A stretch of DNA of 64,000 bases from Candidatus Didemnitutus sp. Its GTDB lineage: Bacteria; Verrucomicrobiota; Verrucomicrobiia; Opitutales; Opitutaceae. Below the pieces are notes generated by a model. The model saw nothing but the letters and a program-made list of their open reading frames with translations. It did no database searches and was not told where the DNA came from. Both the position numbers and the translations under genes were made by a program. Location: assembly GCA_017991595.1 (NCBI GenBank), contig JAGOQJ010000001.1, forward strand, positions 310,001 to 374,000. Reading direction: 5' to 3'. Shown here in pieces: positions 35,088 through 43,290 of this stretch (position 1 is its first letter; the number at the start of each line of letters is the position of its first letter).

Positions 35088-35648
35088 ATGTTCGCCCGCA
35101 TTCTCTCCCTTTTTCTCGCCGCGGCCCTCTGCGGCGCCGCCGGGGCGGCGGAACGTCCGCTCGCGTTGGATCGCGCCGAGTCGCGCATCGAGATCGTCGT
35201 CAAGGCCACCGTCGACTCCTTCACCGGGCGGCTCGAGGCGTTCGAGCCGAGCGTGACGGTGGACGACGCCGGCCGCATCGCGGGTGCGCGAGTCGCGTTC
35301 CATTTCCGCGATGTGCTCACGGGAAAGCCGAAACGCGACAAGGCCATGCACGAGTGGCAGCACACGGAGGAGTTTCCCGACGGCGAGTTCGTGCTGCGCT
35401 CGCTGCTGACCGGGCCGGACGGACAGATCCGCGCCAACGGCCGGCTCTCGTTCCATGGCGTGGCCAGCGAGATCACGTTCCCCGTGAGCGTGACCCGCCA
35501 GGATGCACTCTATGCGATCGACGGTGATGCGGCGATTGACGTGCGCGACTTTGGCCTGCCCGTCATCCGCATGATGGGCCTGCTCAAGGTCGATCCGGTC
35601 GTGCACGTGAAATTCCACCTTCAGGGCCGTGACGGCGATGCGCGCTGA
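35088..35648 (+). CDS. YceI family protein (periplasmic isoprenoid-binding fold)
   Basis: 186 residues. A signal peptide (MFARILSLFLAAALCGAAGA) is followed by a lipocalin-like YceI domain: LDRAESRIEIVVKATVDSFTGRL, FHFRDVLTGKPKRDKAMHEW and a C-terminal VHVKFHLQG. Structures of this family bind polyprenyl chains. A ribosome site (AAGGGA) lies before the ATG. It is the first gene of a ten-gene unit; its stop overlaps the b561 start by 11 bp. With the prenyl synthase two genes on, an isoprenoid role is plausible. Confidence 0.9.
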   Translation: MFARILSLFLAAALCGAAGAAERPLALDRAESRIEIVVKATVDSFTGRLEAFEPSVTVDDAGRIAGARVAFHFRDVLTGKPKRDKAMHEWQHTEEFPDGEFVLRSLLTGPDGQIRANGRLSFHGVASEITFPVSVTRQDALYAIDGDAAIDVRDFGLPVIRMMGLLKVDPVVHVKFHLQGRDGDAR

Positions 35649-36378
35649 ACCGCTCCCCGCCGCGCCACGCGTGCTCGTGTGGGACGTGTCGATCCGCGTC
35701 CTGCATGCCGTCTTCGCCGGTGGTATGATCGCCGCGCTCGCGCTCGGTTTTGGTTTGGAGGAGGAGCACCCTTGGTTTGCGGTGCATGTCGCGGCCGGCC
35801 TCGTGGCGGGAGGCGCGCTGGTGTTGCGGCTCGTGCTCGGAGTGCTGGGCCCGCGCCAAGCTCGTTTCACTTCCTGGCCGTTGAGTCCGCACGACTTCGT
35901 CCGCTGGGTGAAAACCCTGTGGCAACGCACAGCGTCCGATCATCTCTGGGCGGGACACAATCCCGCCGCGAGCTGGGTCATGCTCGGGATCCTCGGCACG
36001 GCTGCGGCGCTGTTGCTGACGGGAATCCTCGACGGCGATGACGTGCACGAAGGGCTCGCAGTCGCGATGCTCGTGCTCATCGGCGCGCACCTCGCCGGCC
36101 TGGCCGTGCACACGTTCCACGCGCGGGAGAACATCGCCCTCGCCATGCTCGACGGGCGCAAGCGCGCGCCCGCGCCCGCGGCGTTGCGGGGGCACGGCTG
36201 GCTCGGCGGCGTGCTGGTCGCGGCCCTGCTCGCGGGTTGGGCCGGCTGGATCTGGCGCGGGACCGATCTGACCCGCGGCACGGTCAGTCTGCCGGGTTGG
36301 GAATTTCGTTCGGAGGCGCCGCATGGCGCCTCGTCCAAACACTCCACGCACGATCGGAAGGATCACGACGATGACTGA
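35638..36378 (+). CDS. Cytochrome b561 family membrane protein
   Basis: 246 residues, four main membrane helices plus a C-terminal one (about 203-219). Candidate heme ligands are in RVLHAVFAGG, HVAAGLVAGGAL, HEGLAVAMLVLIGAHLAGLA and VHTFHARENI, the pattern of bacterial b561 (Ni-Fe hydrogenase cytochrome b-like). The C-terminal tail is His/Asp-rich. It should pass electrons between quinol and a periplasmic partner. YceI/b561 neighbours are a well-known pairing. The ATG overlaps the yceI end. Confidence 0.87.
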   Translation: MRAEPLPAAPRVLVWDVSIRVLHAVFAGGMIAALALGFGLEEEHPWFAVHVAAGLVAGGALVLRLVLGVLGPRQARFTSWPLSPHDFVRWVKTLWQRTASDHLWAGHNPAASWVMLGILGTAAALLLTGILDGDDVHEGLAVAMLVLIGAHLAGLAVHTFHARENIALAMLDGRKRAPAPAALRGHGWLGGVLVAALLAGWAGWIWRGTDLTRGTVSLPGWEFRSEAPHGASSKHSTHDRKDHDDD

Positions 36379-37285
36379 AGCCCAGATTCACCACCGCCTG
36401 CGCCGGGCGTTGCTCCATCACCTGCCGGATGCCGCCCGCGCCGAGCCGGCGTTGCGGTCCGCGCTCCGCCAAGGTGCGGAGGCCCCGGGCAAGCTCATCC
36501 GCGGTCGCCTCGTGCTCGCGGCGGCCTGCGGACATGGTCTGGCACCGGCTCGGTCGGCGATGCTCGCGTGCGCGGTCGAGTATTTCCACACCGCCTCGCT
36601 CCTCCTCGACGATCTGCCCTGCATGGACGACGCCGTGGTGCGCCGCGGCCGGCCCTGCGTGCATCGCCGCCACGGCGAAGCGACGGCGATTCTGGCTGCG
36701 CTGGCCTTGATCAACCGAGCTTACGCGCTGGTTGGCCGGGCTTTTGCGGCGCGTTCGGCCAACGAGCGCCGTCGCGCCACGGATTGGCTGGATCGGACGC
36801 TCGGCGTGACGGGTCTCGTTGGCGGCCAGGCGTGGGACCTCGCGTTCGCACGCACCGAGCGCACGGCCGCGCTCGTCAGTCGCGTGGCGGCCGGCAAGAC
36901 CGGTGCTCTCCTCACGCTGGCGGTGCAACTGCCCGCGCTCCTCGCGCGCCCGGGCCGCGTCGAGCGGCGCGCGCTCGAGGCCTTGTGCGTTTATTGGGGC
37001 CAGCTCTACCAGATCGCCGACGATTTCAGCGACCTGCCTTCCGGTGCGGCCGGCTCGGGCAAGACCGCGGACCGCGACCGCCGCTTGGCGCGGCCCAATC
37101 TCGTGCTTGCGCTCGGCGCTGCGCGGGCGCAGGCGCGCTACCAGCGGCTCACACAACAGGCCGCTCGTGCGTTGGGCGAACTGCGGCGCGCGGGCGGGGA
37201 ACGTTGGAATTACCTTCTGCCCGTGCAGGCGGCGCTCGCGCGCCCGACTGTGCGCGAGCCCGAGATCGAGCATCACGCCGCGTGA
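36371..37285 (+). CDS. Polyprenyl (farnesyl/geranylgeranyl) diphosphate synthase
   Basis: 304 residues. First Asp-rich motif DDLPCMD (80-86, DDxxxxD as in bacterial short-chain enzymes), GKLIRGRL for diphosphate binding, second motif DDFSD. It condenses isopentenyl diphosphate with allylic diphosphates in the cytosol. The residues before the first motif (YFHTASLL) lack a clear bulky chain-length stop, so product length is uncertain. Its ATG overlaps the b561 stop by 8 bp. A prenyl synthase inside a redox/ABC operon is unusual; it may supply a lipid for YceI, a quinone or heme O/A. Confidence 0.88.
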   Translation: MTEAQIHHRLRRALLHHLPDAARAEPALRSALRQGAEAPGKLIRGRLVLAAACGHGLAPARSAMLACAVEYFHTASLLLDDLPCMDDAVVRRGRPCVHRRHGEATAILAALALINRAYALVGRAFAARSANERRRATDWLDRTLGVTGLVGGQAWDLAFARTERTAALVSRVAAGKTGALLTLAVQLPALLARPGRVERRALEALCVYWGQLYQIADDFSDLPSGAAGSGKTADRDRRLARPNLVLALGAARAQARYQRLTQQAARALGELRRAGGERWNYLLPVQAALARPTVREPEIEHHAA

Positions 37286-37306
37286 GACCCGCTGCATCCC
37301 GCGCGC

Positions 37307-38419
37307 ATGAATATCCTTTCCCTCGTTTACACCAATCTCCGCCGCCATCACTGGCGCGCGCTCATCGGCATGGCCGGCATCGCCTTCGGCGTGGCGGCGA
37401 TGCTCACCATCCTTGCGATCGTCACCGGCGCCATCGGGATGTTCCAGCGGTTGCTGGCCAGCGACAGCCATTACCTCGTCTTCGAGCGCAACGTCTCGGA
37501 CTTGTTCTTCAGCTCCGTCACACCGGCGCAGGTCGCGGCGATCCGCGCCCGGCCGGAGGTCGCGGAGGCGCATCCGGTGCTCTTCGGCATCGTGTCGGCG
37601 CCGGGGCATCCGGTGGTAACTTGCTTCGGCGTGGAGGCGGACGATCCGCGGCTCGCGCGGGCGGAGTGGCGCGCAGGGGCGGCGGCGGATTTCGGCCGCG
37701 AGGCCGGGCGGGTCTATCTCGGCTCGCGCGCGGCGGAATTCCTCCACGTGCGCGCCGGCGACGAGCTCGAGATCGGGCGCGGGCGCTTCCGCGTGGGCGG
37801 CATTTTCAAGACCGAGAACGGCTTCGAGGACGGCGGCGTGTTCCTGCCGCTGGCGGAGGCGCAGGAGTTTTTCCACCGCGCCGGCGCGGCCTCGATCGTC
37901 ACGGTGAAGCTGCGCGCGGAGGACCTCGGCGCGGCGTTCAAGGGCGGGGTGGAGGCGGCGCAGCCGGGCGTGATCGCGCTGGAGAACCGCGAGTTCAACT
38001 CCACTTACAACAGCTTCAAGATCCTCAATTTCACCGCGTGGGCCGTGGGCGTCTGCGCGTTCTGCCTCGGGGGGCTGGGCGTGGCCAACACGATGCTGCT
38101 CTCCGTCTTCACGCGCATCCGCGAGATTGCGGTGCTGCGGGTCTGCGGCTTCTCGCGCGGACAGGTGGCGGGGCTGATCTTCGGCGAGGCGGCGGCGATC
38201 GCGGCCGCGGGTGTGGCGGCGGGCTTCGTGATCGGCTTCGGCCTGCTGGCTGTGCTGGAGCAGGTGCCGCAGTTCAACGGCTACGTGCGCGCGACGACGC
38301 AGCCGCTGGTCCTCGCGGGCATCGTGGCGACGGCCTTTGTCACCGCCGTGCTCGGCGCGATTTATCCGGCGCGTTTTGCGATGCGCATCCAACCGGCGGA
38401 GGCCCTGCGCTATGAATGA
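37307..38419 (+). CDS. ABC transporter permease (MacB/FtsX type)
   Basis: 370 residues: one N-terminal helix (NLRRHHWRALIGMAGIAFGV), a large periplasmic MacB-like core domain (about 45-230) and three C-terminal helices with the FtsX signature (FCLGGLGVANTMLLSVFTRIREIAVLR). Such permeases are mechanotransmitters that move lipoproteins, lipids or peptides rather than pumping through the membrane. The stop overlaps the start of the ATPase gene. No adaptor protein gene is present. Confidence 0.9.
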   Translation: MNILSLVYTNLRRHHWRALIGMAGIAFGVAAMLTILAIVTGAIGMFQRLLASDSHYLVFERNVSDLFFSSVTPAQVAAIRARPEVAEAHPVLFGIVSAPGHPVVTCFGVEADDPRLARAEWRAGAAADFGREAGRVYLGSRAAEFLHVRAGDELEIGRGRFRVGGIFKTENGFEDGGVFLPLAEAQEFFHRAGAASIVTVKLRAEDLGAAFKGGVEAAQPGVIALENREFNSTYNSFKILNFTAWAVGVCAFCLGGLGVANTMLLSVFTRIREIAVLRVCGFSRGQVAGLIFGEAAAIAAAGVAAGFVIGFGLLAVLEQVPQFNGYVRATTQPLVLAGIVATAFVTAVLGAIYPARFAMRIQPAEALRYE

Positions 38420-39098
38420 CCGCGGACGCGAGGTGCTGGCGACGGTCCGGCACGTGGAAAAAAGTTACGATGACGGACGCATCGCCGTGCTGCGCGACGT
38501 CAGTCTGACGGTGCGCGCGGGCGAGATGGTGGCGCTGTGGGGCGCTTCGGGCTCGGGCAAGAGCACGCTGCTCCATCTCCTCGGCGGACTCGATGTGCCC
38601 GATCGCGGCGAGCTGCAGGTCTGCGGACTGGACCCGCGCCGCGAGGCGGACCGGCTGCGGCTGCGGCGGCGCGAACTGGGTTTTGTGTTCCAGCTGCACA
38701 ACCTCATCGCCGATCTCACCGTGGAGGAAAATCTCCGCGTGCCGGCGCTCGCGATCGGCACGCCCACCGCGGCCACGGCCGCGCGCGTGCGCGCGCTGGC
38801 GGAGCGCGTGGGCATCGCCCACCGGCTCGGGCACCGCGTGCAGGATATCTCCGGCGGCGAGCGCCAGCGCACGGCGATCTGCCGCGCGCTGATGAACTCG
38901 CCGCGCCTGTTGTTGGCGGACGAGCCCACGGGCTCGCTCGACGAGGCGACGGGCGAGGCGGTGTTCGGCCTGTTGCGGGAACTCGCCGCGCGCGACGGCA
39001 TCGCCGTGGTGCTGGCCACGCACGAACGGCGTTTCGCCGAGGCGTGCGACCGGATCGTGCGCGTGCGCGACGGCCAACTGCAGGAGATCACGGCGTGA
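38412..39098 (+). CDS. ABC transporter ATP-binding protein (LolD/MacB type)
   Basis: 228 residues with all ATPase motifs: Walker A GASGSGKST, Q-loop (FVFQLHNLIADLTVEENL), signature SGGERQR, Walker B LLLADEPTGSLDE and switch His in VLATHERR. It powers the preceding FtsX-type permease. The ATG overlaps the permease stop by 8 bp, and its own TGA overlaps the next GTG. Confidence 0.95.
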   Translation: MNDRGREVLATVRHVEKSYDDGRIAVLRDVSLTVRAGEMVALWGASGSGKSTLLHLLGGLDVPDRGELQVCGLDPRREADRLRLRRRELGFVFQLHNLIADLTVEENLRVPALAIGTPTAATAARVRALAERVGIAHRLGHRVQDISGGERQRTAICRALMNSPRLLLADEPTGSLDEATGEAVFGLLRELAARDGIAVVLATHERRFAEACDRIVRVRDGQLQEITA

Positions 39099-40366
39099 AC
39101 GTTCCGGGACAGACGCCACCGTCCGCGCTCGCACGCACGGTGGCGCGGCACAGCCTCGGCTGGCTGGTGGCGGCGAACCTCGTCGGGCTCTGGCTCGCGT
39201 GCGTGCTGCTCTGGCCCGCGGCCGGCGATGCCCTGGCCCCGTTGTCTTACGGACGCTGGATGCCGCTGCATCTCGATTGGCAACTCTACGGCTGGTGCGC
39301 GTTGCCGTTGGTGGGCGTGCTGTTCGCGTGGACCTTCGACGTGTGGCGGCCCTTCGGCCTTCCGGAGGCGCAGTGGGGCGTGCGGGCCTGGAGTCTGGCG
39401 CTGGCCGTCGGCGGTGTGAGTTGGCTGGCGGGATACGTGAGCGGGAAACTTTTTCTCGACTGGCGCGGCTGGACGCGGGCGCTGCTGCCGCTGGCGATGC
39501 TGGTGTTGTGGGGCGTGATGGCGGTGCACACGCGCTCGCGGTGGGAGAGCTTCGACCGGCCGGCGCGGGCCGGGCGCGTGGCGTTGCTCGCCGCGCTGGC
39601 GGTGGTGCCGGGGGTGTTCTTCTGGGCCTCGGGGCGCGCGGTGTATCCGGCGGTGAATCCCGGCAGCGGTGGCGCCACGGGCGCGTCGCTGCTCGGATCG
39701 ACGCTCGGGATCGTGACGATTTTTCTGCTGTTGCCGTTTTTTTTGGACCTTCCACGCCGCCCGGGCGCGCCGGGGAGATCGGGCCAGACGATTGATCGAG
39801 TGATCTTCGGCGCGCTCGGGGCGAGCTGGTTGGTGTTTGCGCTGTTGCGGCACGGCGACGCCTCGCACCACGAGCCCGCGCAACGGCTCGGGCTGGCGGT
39901 GCTGCTCGCGTGGGTGCCGTTGCTGGCGCTCGCGTGGTGGCGTCGCGCGTGGCCCGCCGGGGCGCGGCCCTGGGTGGCCGCGGCGCTGGGGTGGTGGGCT
40001 TTGCTCGTGGCGAGCGGTTGGCTCGTTTTCCTGCCCGGTTGGTCGGAGCAGATGAAGTTCACGCACGGCCTCGTGTCGCACGCGCATCTGGCGATGGCGG
40101 GGCTGGTCACGAGCGTGAACGGCGCGATCCTCGTGACCCTGACAGGCCGGCGCGCACCGCGCGGAGCGTTTGCGCTGTGGCAGGCGGGTTGCGCGGTGCA
40201 CGTCGCGGCGTTGCTCGGGCTGGGCATGCAGGAGGCGGCGCGGGTGGACGAATTGTTCCTCGGCGCGGCATCGACGCAGGGCTGGCTCGGGCTGCGGTTC
40301 GCCGCGGGCGCGGCCATGACGGCTGCGGCGGTGGTGTGGTGGCGGGATTTTTTGCGCGATGAATAA
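39095..40366 (+). CDS. Heme-copper-oxidase-like subunit I (CcoN/NorB-related, CuB site not evident)
   Basis: 423 residues, about 11-12 membrane helices. His59 in MPLHLDWQLYGWCALP matches the low-spin heme ligand region of helix 2, and HGLVSHAHLAMAGL (His329, His331) matches the HxH heme ligands of CcoN/NorB helix 10. The third copper ligand region (around NPGSGGATGASLL) has no His; only an HH pair at 258-259 could relate to the CuB site, so classic oxygen reduction is doubtful. GTG start overlaps the ATPase stop. It is probably the membrane core of a complex with the cytochrome c fusion protein downstream. Confidence 0.65.
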   Translation: MNVPGQTPPSALARTVARHSLGWLVAANLVGLWLACVLLWPAAGDALAPLSYGRWMPLHLDWQLYGWCALPLVGVLFAWTFDVWRPFGLPEAQWGVRAWSLALAVGGVSWLAGYVSGKLFLDWRGWTRALLPLAMLVLWGVMAVHTRSRWESFDRPARAGRVALLAALAVVPGVFFWASGRAVYPAVNPGSGGATGASLLGSTLGIVTIFLLLPFFLDLPRRPGAPGRSGQTIDRVIFGALGASWLVFALLRHGDASHHEPAQRLGLAVLLAWVPLLALAWWRRAWPAGARPWVAAALGWWALLVASGWLVFLPGWSEQMKFTHGLVSHAHLAMAGLVTSVNGAILVTLTGRRAPRGAFALWQAGCAVHVAALLGLGMQEAARVDELFLGAASTQGWLGLRFAAGAAMTAAAVVWWRDFLRDE

Positions 40367-40763
40367 CCCACGAGTCGAAAAAATCGTCCGTCCCTTCGCG
40401 GCGCTAGCCGGCGCGATGGATCTGCTCACGGGGCTGGGACTCGTGTTCCTGCCTGCGCTCACGCTGACGCTGATGAGCGTGCCGGTGCCGGCGACGGAGG
40501 CGCTGGTCTTCGTGCGCTTCGTGGGCGTCTTCGTCGGCGGCGTGGGGGCGAGCTACTACGTGGCGCTGCTGAGGGAAAATAAGGAGGCGGTGTGGGAGGT
40601 GTTCCGTTTCACGCTCGTGTTCCGCGGTGCGGCGGGCGCGTTCGTGCTGGCGGCGGTCGTCAGCGGGTTGTGGCGCTGGCCGTGGCTGGCGGTGACGGCG
40701 ACGGATTGGGGCATCGCGGCGGTGCAGGGCTGGCTGCTGTGTCGTCGGGAAGACTGCGCATGA
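40359..40763 (+). CDS. Small four-helix membrane protein
   Basis: 134 residues with four predicted membrane helices (about 13-35, 48-70, 83-103 and 109-126) and no conserved heme or metal ligands. The ATG overlaps the end of the oxidase-like gene by 8 bp and its stop overlaps the next start by 4 bp. It is probably an accessory subunit of the same complex. No family is recognised with certainty; it resembles DUF4345-type membrane proteins in layout. Confidence 0.7.
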   Translation: MNNPRVEKIVRPFAALAGAMDLLTGLGLVFLPALTLTLMSVPVPATEALVFVRFVGVFVGGVGASYYVALLRENKEAVWEVFRFTLVFRGAAGAFVLAAVVSGLWRWPWLAVTATDWGIAAVQGWLLCRREDCA

Positions 40764-42625
40764 GTCCGGACAACCCAGACGCCGGGTCACGTCGCTCGTG
40801 GTGGGCGGCGCTGGGCGTGGTCGCGGCGACCTATGTTTATTTTCTGATCTTCGCCGAGTTTGCGCTGCTGGGCTTGGCGGAGCGGCAGGGCATTGCGGGG
40901 ACGGAGATGCAGCGGCTGCTCGCGGCGCTTGGTGGCGGCGGCATCGTCGGTGCGCTGGGCGCGTGGCGCCTCAATCGCGCGCGGACGGCGCGTTTTTTCC
41001 TGCGGCTGGCGCTGGCGGGCTGCGCGGCAGCGGCGCTGGGTGCGCTCGCGGCGCGGGGCAGTGTGGCGCTGGCCGTGGCGTTCGCGGCGACCGGGCTCTC
41101 GTTGGGCGCGTTGACGGTCGGGCTCGCGGCCACGTTGCGCGCGGCGACCGGTCCGGCGCGACTCGGGCTGGCCATCGGCGCGGGCACGGGTCTGGCCTAT
41201 GCGCTGTGCAATCTTCCGGCGGTGTTCGCGGCCGATCCGCGCGCGCAGGCGGTCGCCGCTATCGCGGTTACGCTGGCGGCGCTCGGGCCGGTGGGGTGGA
41301 TGCGCACGGAGCACGGCGGCGAAGCGGCGCCCGCAGACGCGGCCGGCGCGGATCGAGCCGGCGCGGCGCGCTGGGTGGTCGCCTTGCTGGCGCTCGTGTG
41401 GCTCGACTCGGCGGCGTTCTACGTGATCCAGCATACGCCGGCGCTGCGCGAGGCGATGTGGTCCGGCCCGTGGACGCTGGCCGGCAACGCGGGCGTGCAT
41501 GGCTTGTTTGCGCTGGTGGCGGGGCTGCTGCTGGACGCGGGGTGGCGGCGGGTGCCGGCGCTGGCAGCTCTCGCGTTGCTGACGGCGGCGGTCGCGCAAC
41601 TCGGCGGCCGGGCGCTCTTGCCTCCGCAATGGCTCTACACGGCGGGCGTGTCGCTTTATTCGGTGGTGCTGGTTTACGTGCCGGCGCGGCGGGCCTCCGC
41701 CGGCTGGGCGGCGGCGGTGTTCGGTGTGGCCGGCTGGGTCGGCTCCGCGCTGGGCATCGGCATGGCGCAGGACCTGCACGGCGTGCCCGGGTGGTTTGCG
41801 GCGCTGGCGGTCGGCGCGGTGGCGTGGGCGTTGCTCGGCGGCCGACCGGTGCGGTTGGCGGCTTTGGCGGGCGTGCTCGTTGCCGGCGTCGGTGCGGTGC
41901 CGGCGCGGGCCGCGGACGACAGCGTGGCGCGCGGTCGCGAGGTTTACGTGCGCGAGGGTTGTCTGCATTGCCACTCGCAGTATGTGCGGCCGCAGGTGGC
42001 GGAAGATGTGTTGCGCTGGGGACCGGCGGTGCCGCTCGCGGAGGCGAAGGCCGGCGCGCCGCCGTTGCTCGGCAACCGTCGTCAAGGGCCGGACCTGACC
42101 AACGTCGGCACGCGCCGTTCGAGCGAATGGAATCGCCTGCATCTGCAGAACCCGCGCGCAATCACGCCCGGTTCGCGCATGCCGGCGTATGCGTATCTTT
42201 TCCGCGGCGTGGACAACGACGGCGAGGCGCTGCTGCACTACCTGGCGTCGCTCGGCGCCGAGCGTTTGCCGGAACGGCTCGCGCAGGTGCAGGCTTGGCG
42301 TCCGGCGGCGCCGACGTCGATCGCGCCCGCGCGGGCGAAGGAGATCTTCAACCGCTCGTGCGCAAACTGCCACGGCACGGAGGGGCGCGGCGACGGGCCG
42401 CTGGCGTGGGAGTTCAGCGTGCGTCCGCCGGTCTGGCGTGAGGACGGCTGGAGGCATGTGCGCGCCGGCGACGACGTGGAGTCCGTCCTGAGCCGCATCA
42501 TCAAGTTCGGGTTGCCCGGCTCGCCGATGGCGGGCCACGAATACCTGCCGGACGACGTGGTGGTTGGGCTGGCGCGGCACGTGCAAACATGGCACAAGTC
42601 AGCCGCAGCCAAACCCACGGAATGA
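40760..42625 (+). CDS. MFS-like membrane domain fused to CcoO-like and CcoP-like cytochrome c
   Basis: 621 residues. Residues 12-380 form about 12 membrane helices in two halves, like a major-facilitator fold. Then a CcoO (FixO)-type domain: CLHCHSQYVRP (C401, C404, H405), RQGPDLTNVGTR, NPRAITPGSRMPAYAYLF (axial Met474). A second c-type domain follows: CANCHGTEGRGDG (C534, C537, H538) with Met in GLPGSPMAGH. In cbb3 oxidases CcoO has only one N-terminal helix, so a transporter-like anchor is odd. It overlaps both neighbours (4 bp). Probably it carries electrons to or from the subunit-I-like protein. Confidence 0.8.
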   Translation: MSPDNPDAGSRRSWWAALGVVAATYVYFLIFAEFALLGLAERQGIAGTEMQRLLAALGGGGIVGALGAWRLNRARTARFFLRLALAGCAAAALGALAARGSVALAVAFAATGLSLGALTVGLAATLRAATGPARLGLAIGAGTGLAYALCNLPAVFAADPRAQAVAAIAVTLAALGPVGWMRTEHGGEAAPADAAGADRAGAARWVVALLALVWLDSAAFYVIQHTPALREAMWSGPWTLAGNAGVHGLFALVAGLLLDAGWRRVPALAALALLTAAVAQLGGRALLPPQWLYTAGVSLYSVVLVYVPARRASAGWAAAVFGVAGWVGSALGIGMAQDLHGVPGWFAALAVGAVAWALLGGRPVRLAALAGVLVAGVGAVPARAADDSVARGREVYVREGCLHCHSQYVRPQVAEDVLRWGPAVPLAEAKAGAPPLLGNRRQGPDLTNVGTRRSSEWNRLHLQNPRAITPGSRMPAYAYLFRGVDNDGEALLHYLASLGAERLPERLAQVQAWRPAAPTSIAPARAKEIFNRSCANCHGTEGRGDGPLAWEFSVRPPVWREDGWRHVRAGDDVESVLSRIIKFGLPGSPMAGHEYLPDDVVVGLARHVQTWHKSAAAKPTE

Positions 42626-43290
42626 AAATCCTCATCGTCGAAGACGAGCGCAAGGTCGGCCAGTTCATCGAGCAGGCGCTCCGCGAACAGGCCTACACGG
42701 TGCGCGTGACGCCGACGCTCGCTGCGGCGCGTGATGCACTGGCCGAGTCGCCCTACGACGCGGTGGTGCTCGACCTCGGGTTGCCCGACGGCGACGGGCT
42801 CGAACTCCTGCGCGAGTGGCGCGCGGCGGGTTTCAACGAGCCGGTGTTGATCCTGAGCGCGCGCGACGCCGTGGACGACCGCATCCGCGGTCTGAATCTC
42901 GGCGCCGACGACTATCTGCCGAAGCCCTTCAGTGTCGACGAGCTCGTGGCGCGCATCCGTTCGCTGCTCCGTCGGCAGAGCACCGGGCCCCGACGCACGG
43001 TGCTGGAGCATCGCGGCGTGCGGCTCGACCTGCTGGCGCGCACGGCCGAGTGCGGGGGCCAGCCGGTGGAGCTGACGAGCCGCGAGTTCGCGCTGCTGGA
43101 ACTCTTCCTGCAAAACCCGCGCCGCGTGCTCACGCGCACGTTGATCGCGGAAAAAGTCTGGGACGCCTCCTACGATCTCGAGACGAACCTGATCGACGTC
43201 TATGTGCGGCGCTTGCGGCAGAAATTCGAGCGCGACGGCGAGGCGCCCTTCATCAAGACCGTGCGTGGGACGGGTTACCAGCTGGCGTGA
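42622..43290 (+). CDS. OmpR-family response regulator
   Basis: 222 residues: receiver domain with Asp in AVVLDLGLPDGDG (about residue 51) and the conserved KPF, followed by a winged-helix OmpR domain (LTSREFALLELFLQNPRRVL, then YDLETNLIDVYVRRLRQKF). Closest in pattern to the QseB/PmrA/CopR group. ATG overlaps the stop of the cytochrome fusion gene (ATGA) and its TGA overlaps the kinase GTG. It likely binds the TTCA triple repeats at 35039 and 45107, including the promoter of its own operon. Confidence 0.94.
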   Translation: MKILIVEDERKVGQFIEQALREQAYTVRVTPTLAAARDALAESPYDAVVLDLGLPDGDGLELLREWRAAGFNEPVLILSARDAVDDRIRGLNLGADDYLPKPFSVDELVARIRSLLRRQSTGPRRTVLEHRGVRLDLLARTAECGGQPVELTSREFALLELFLQNPRRVLTRTLIAEKVWDASYDLETNLIDVYVRRLRQKFERDGEAPFIKTVRGTGYQLA

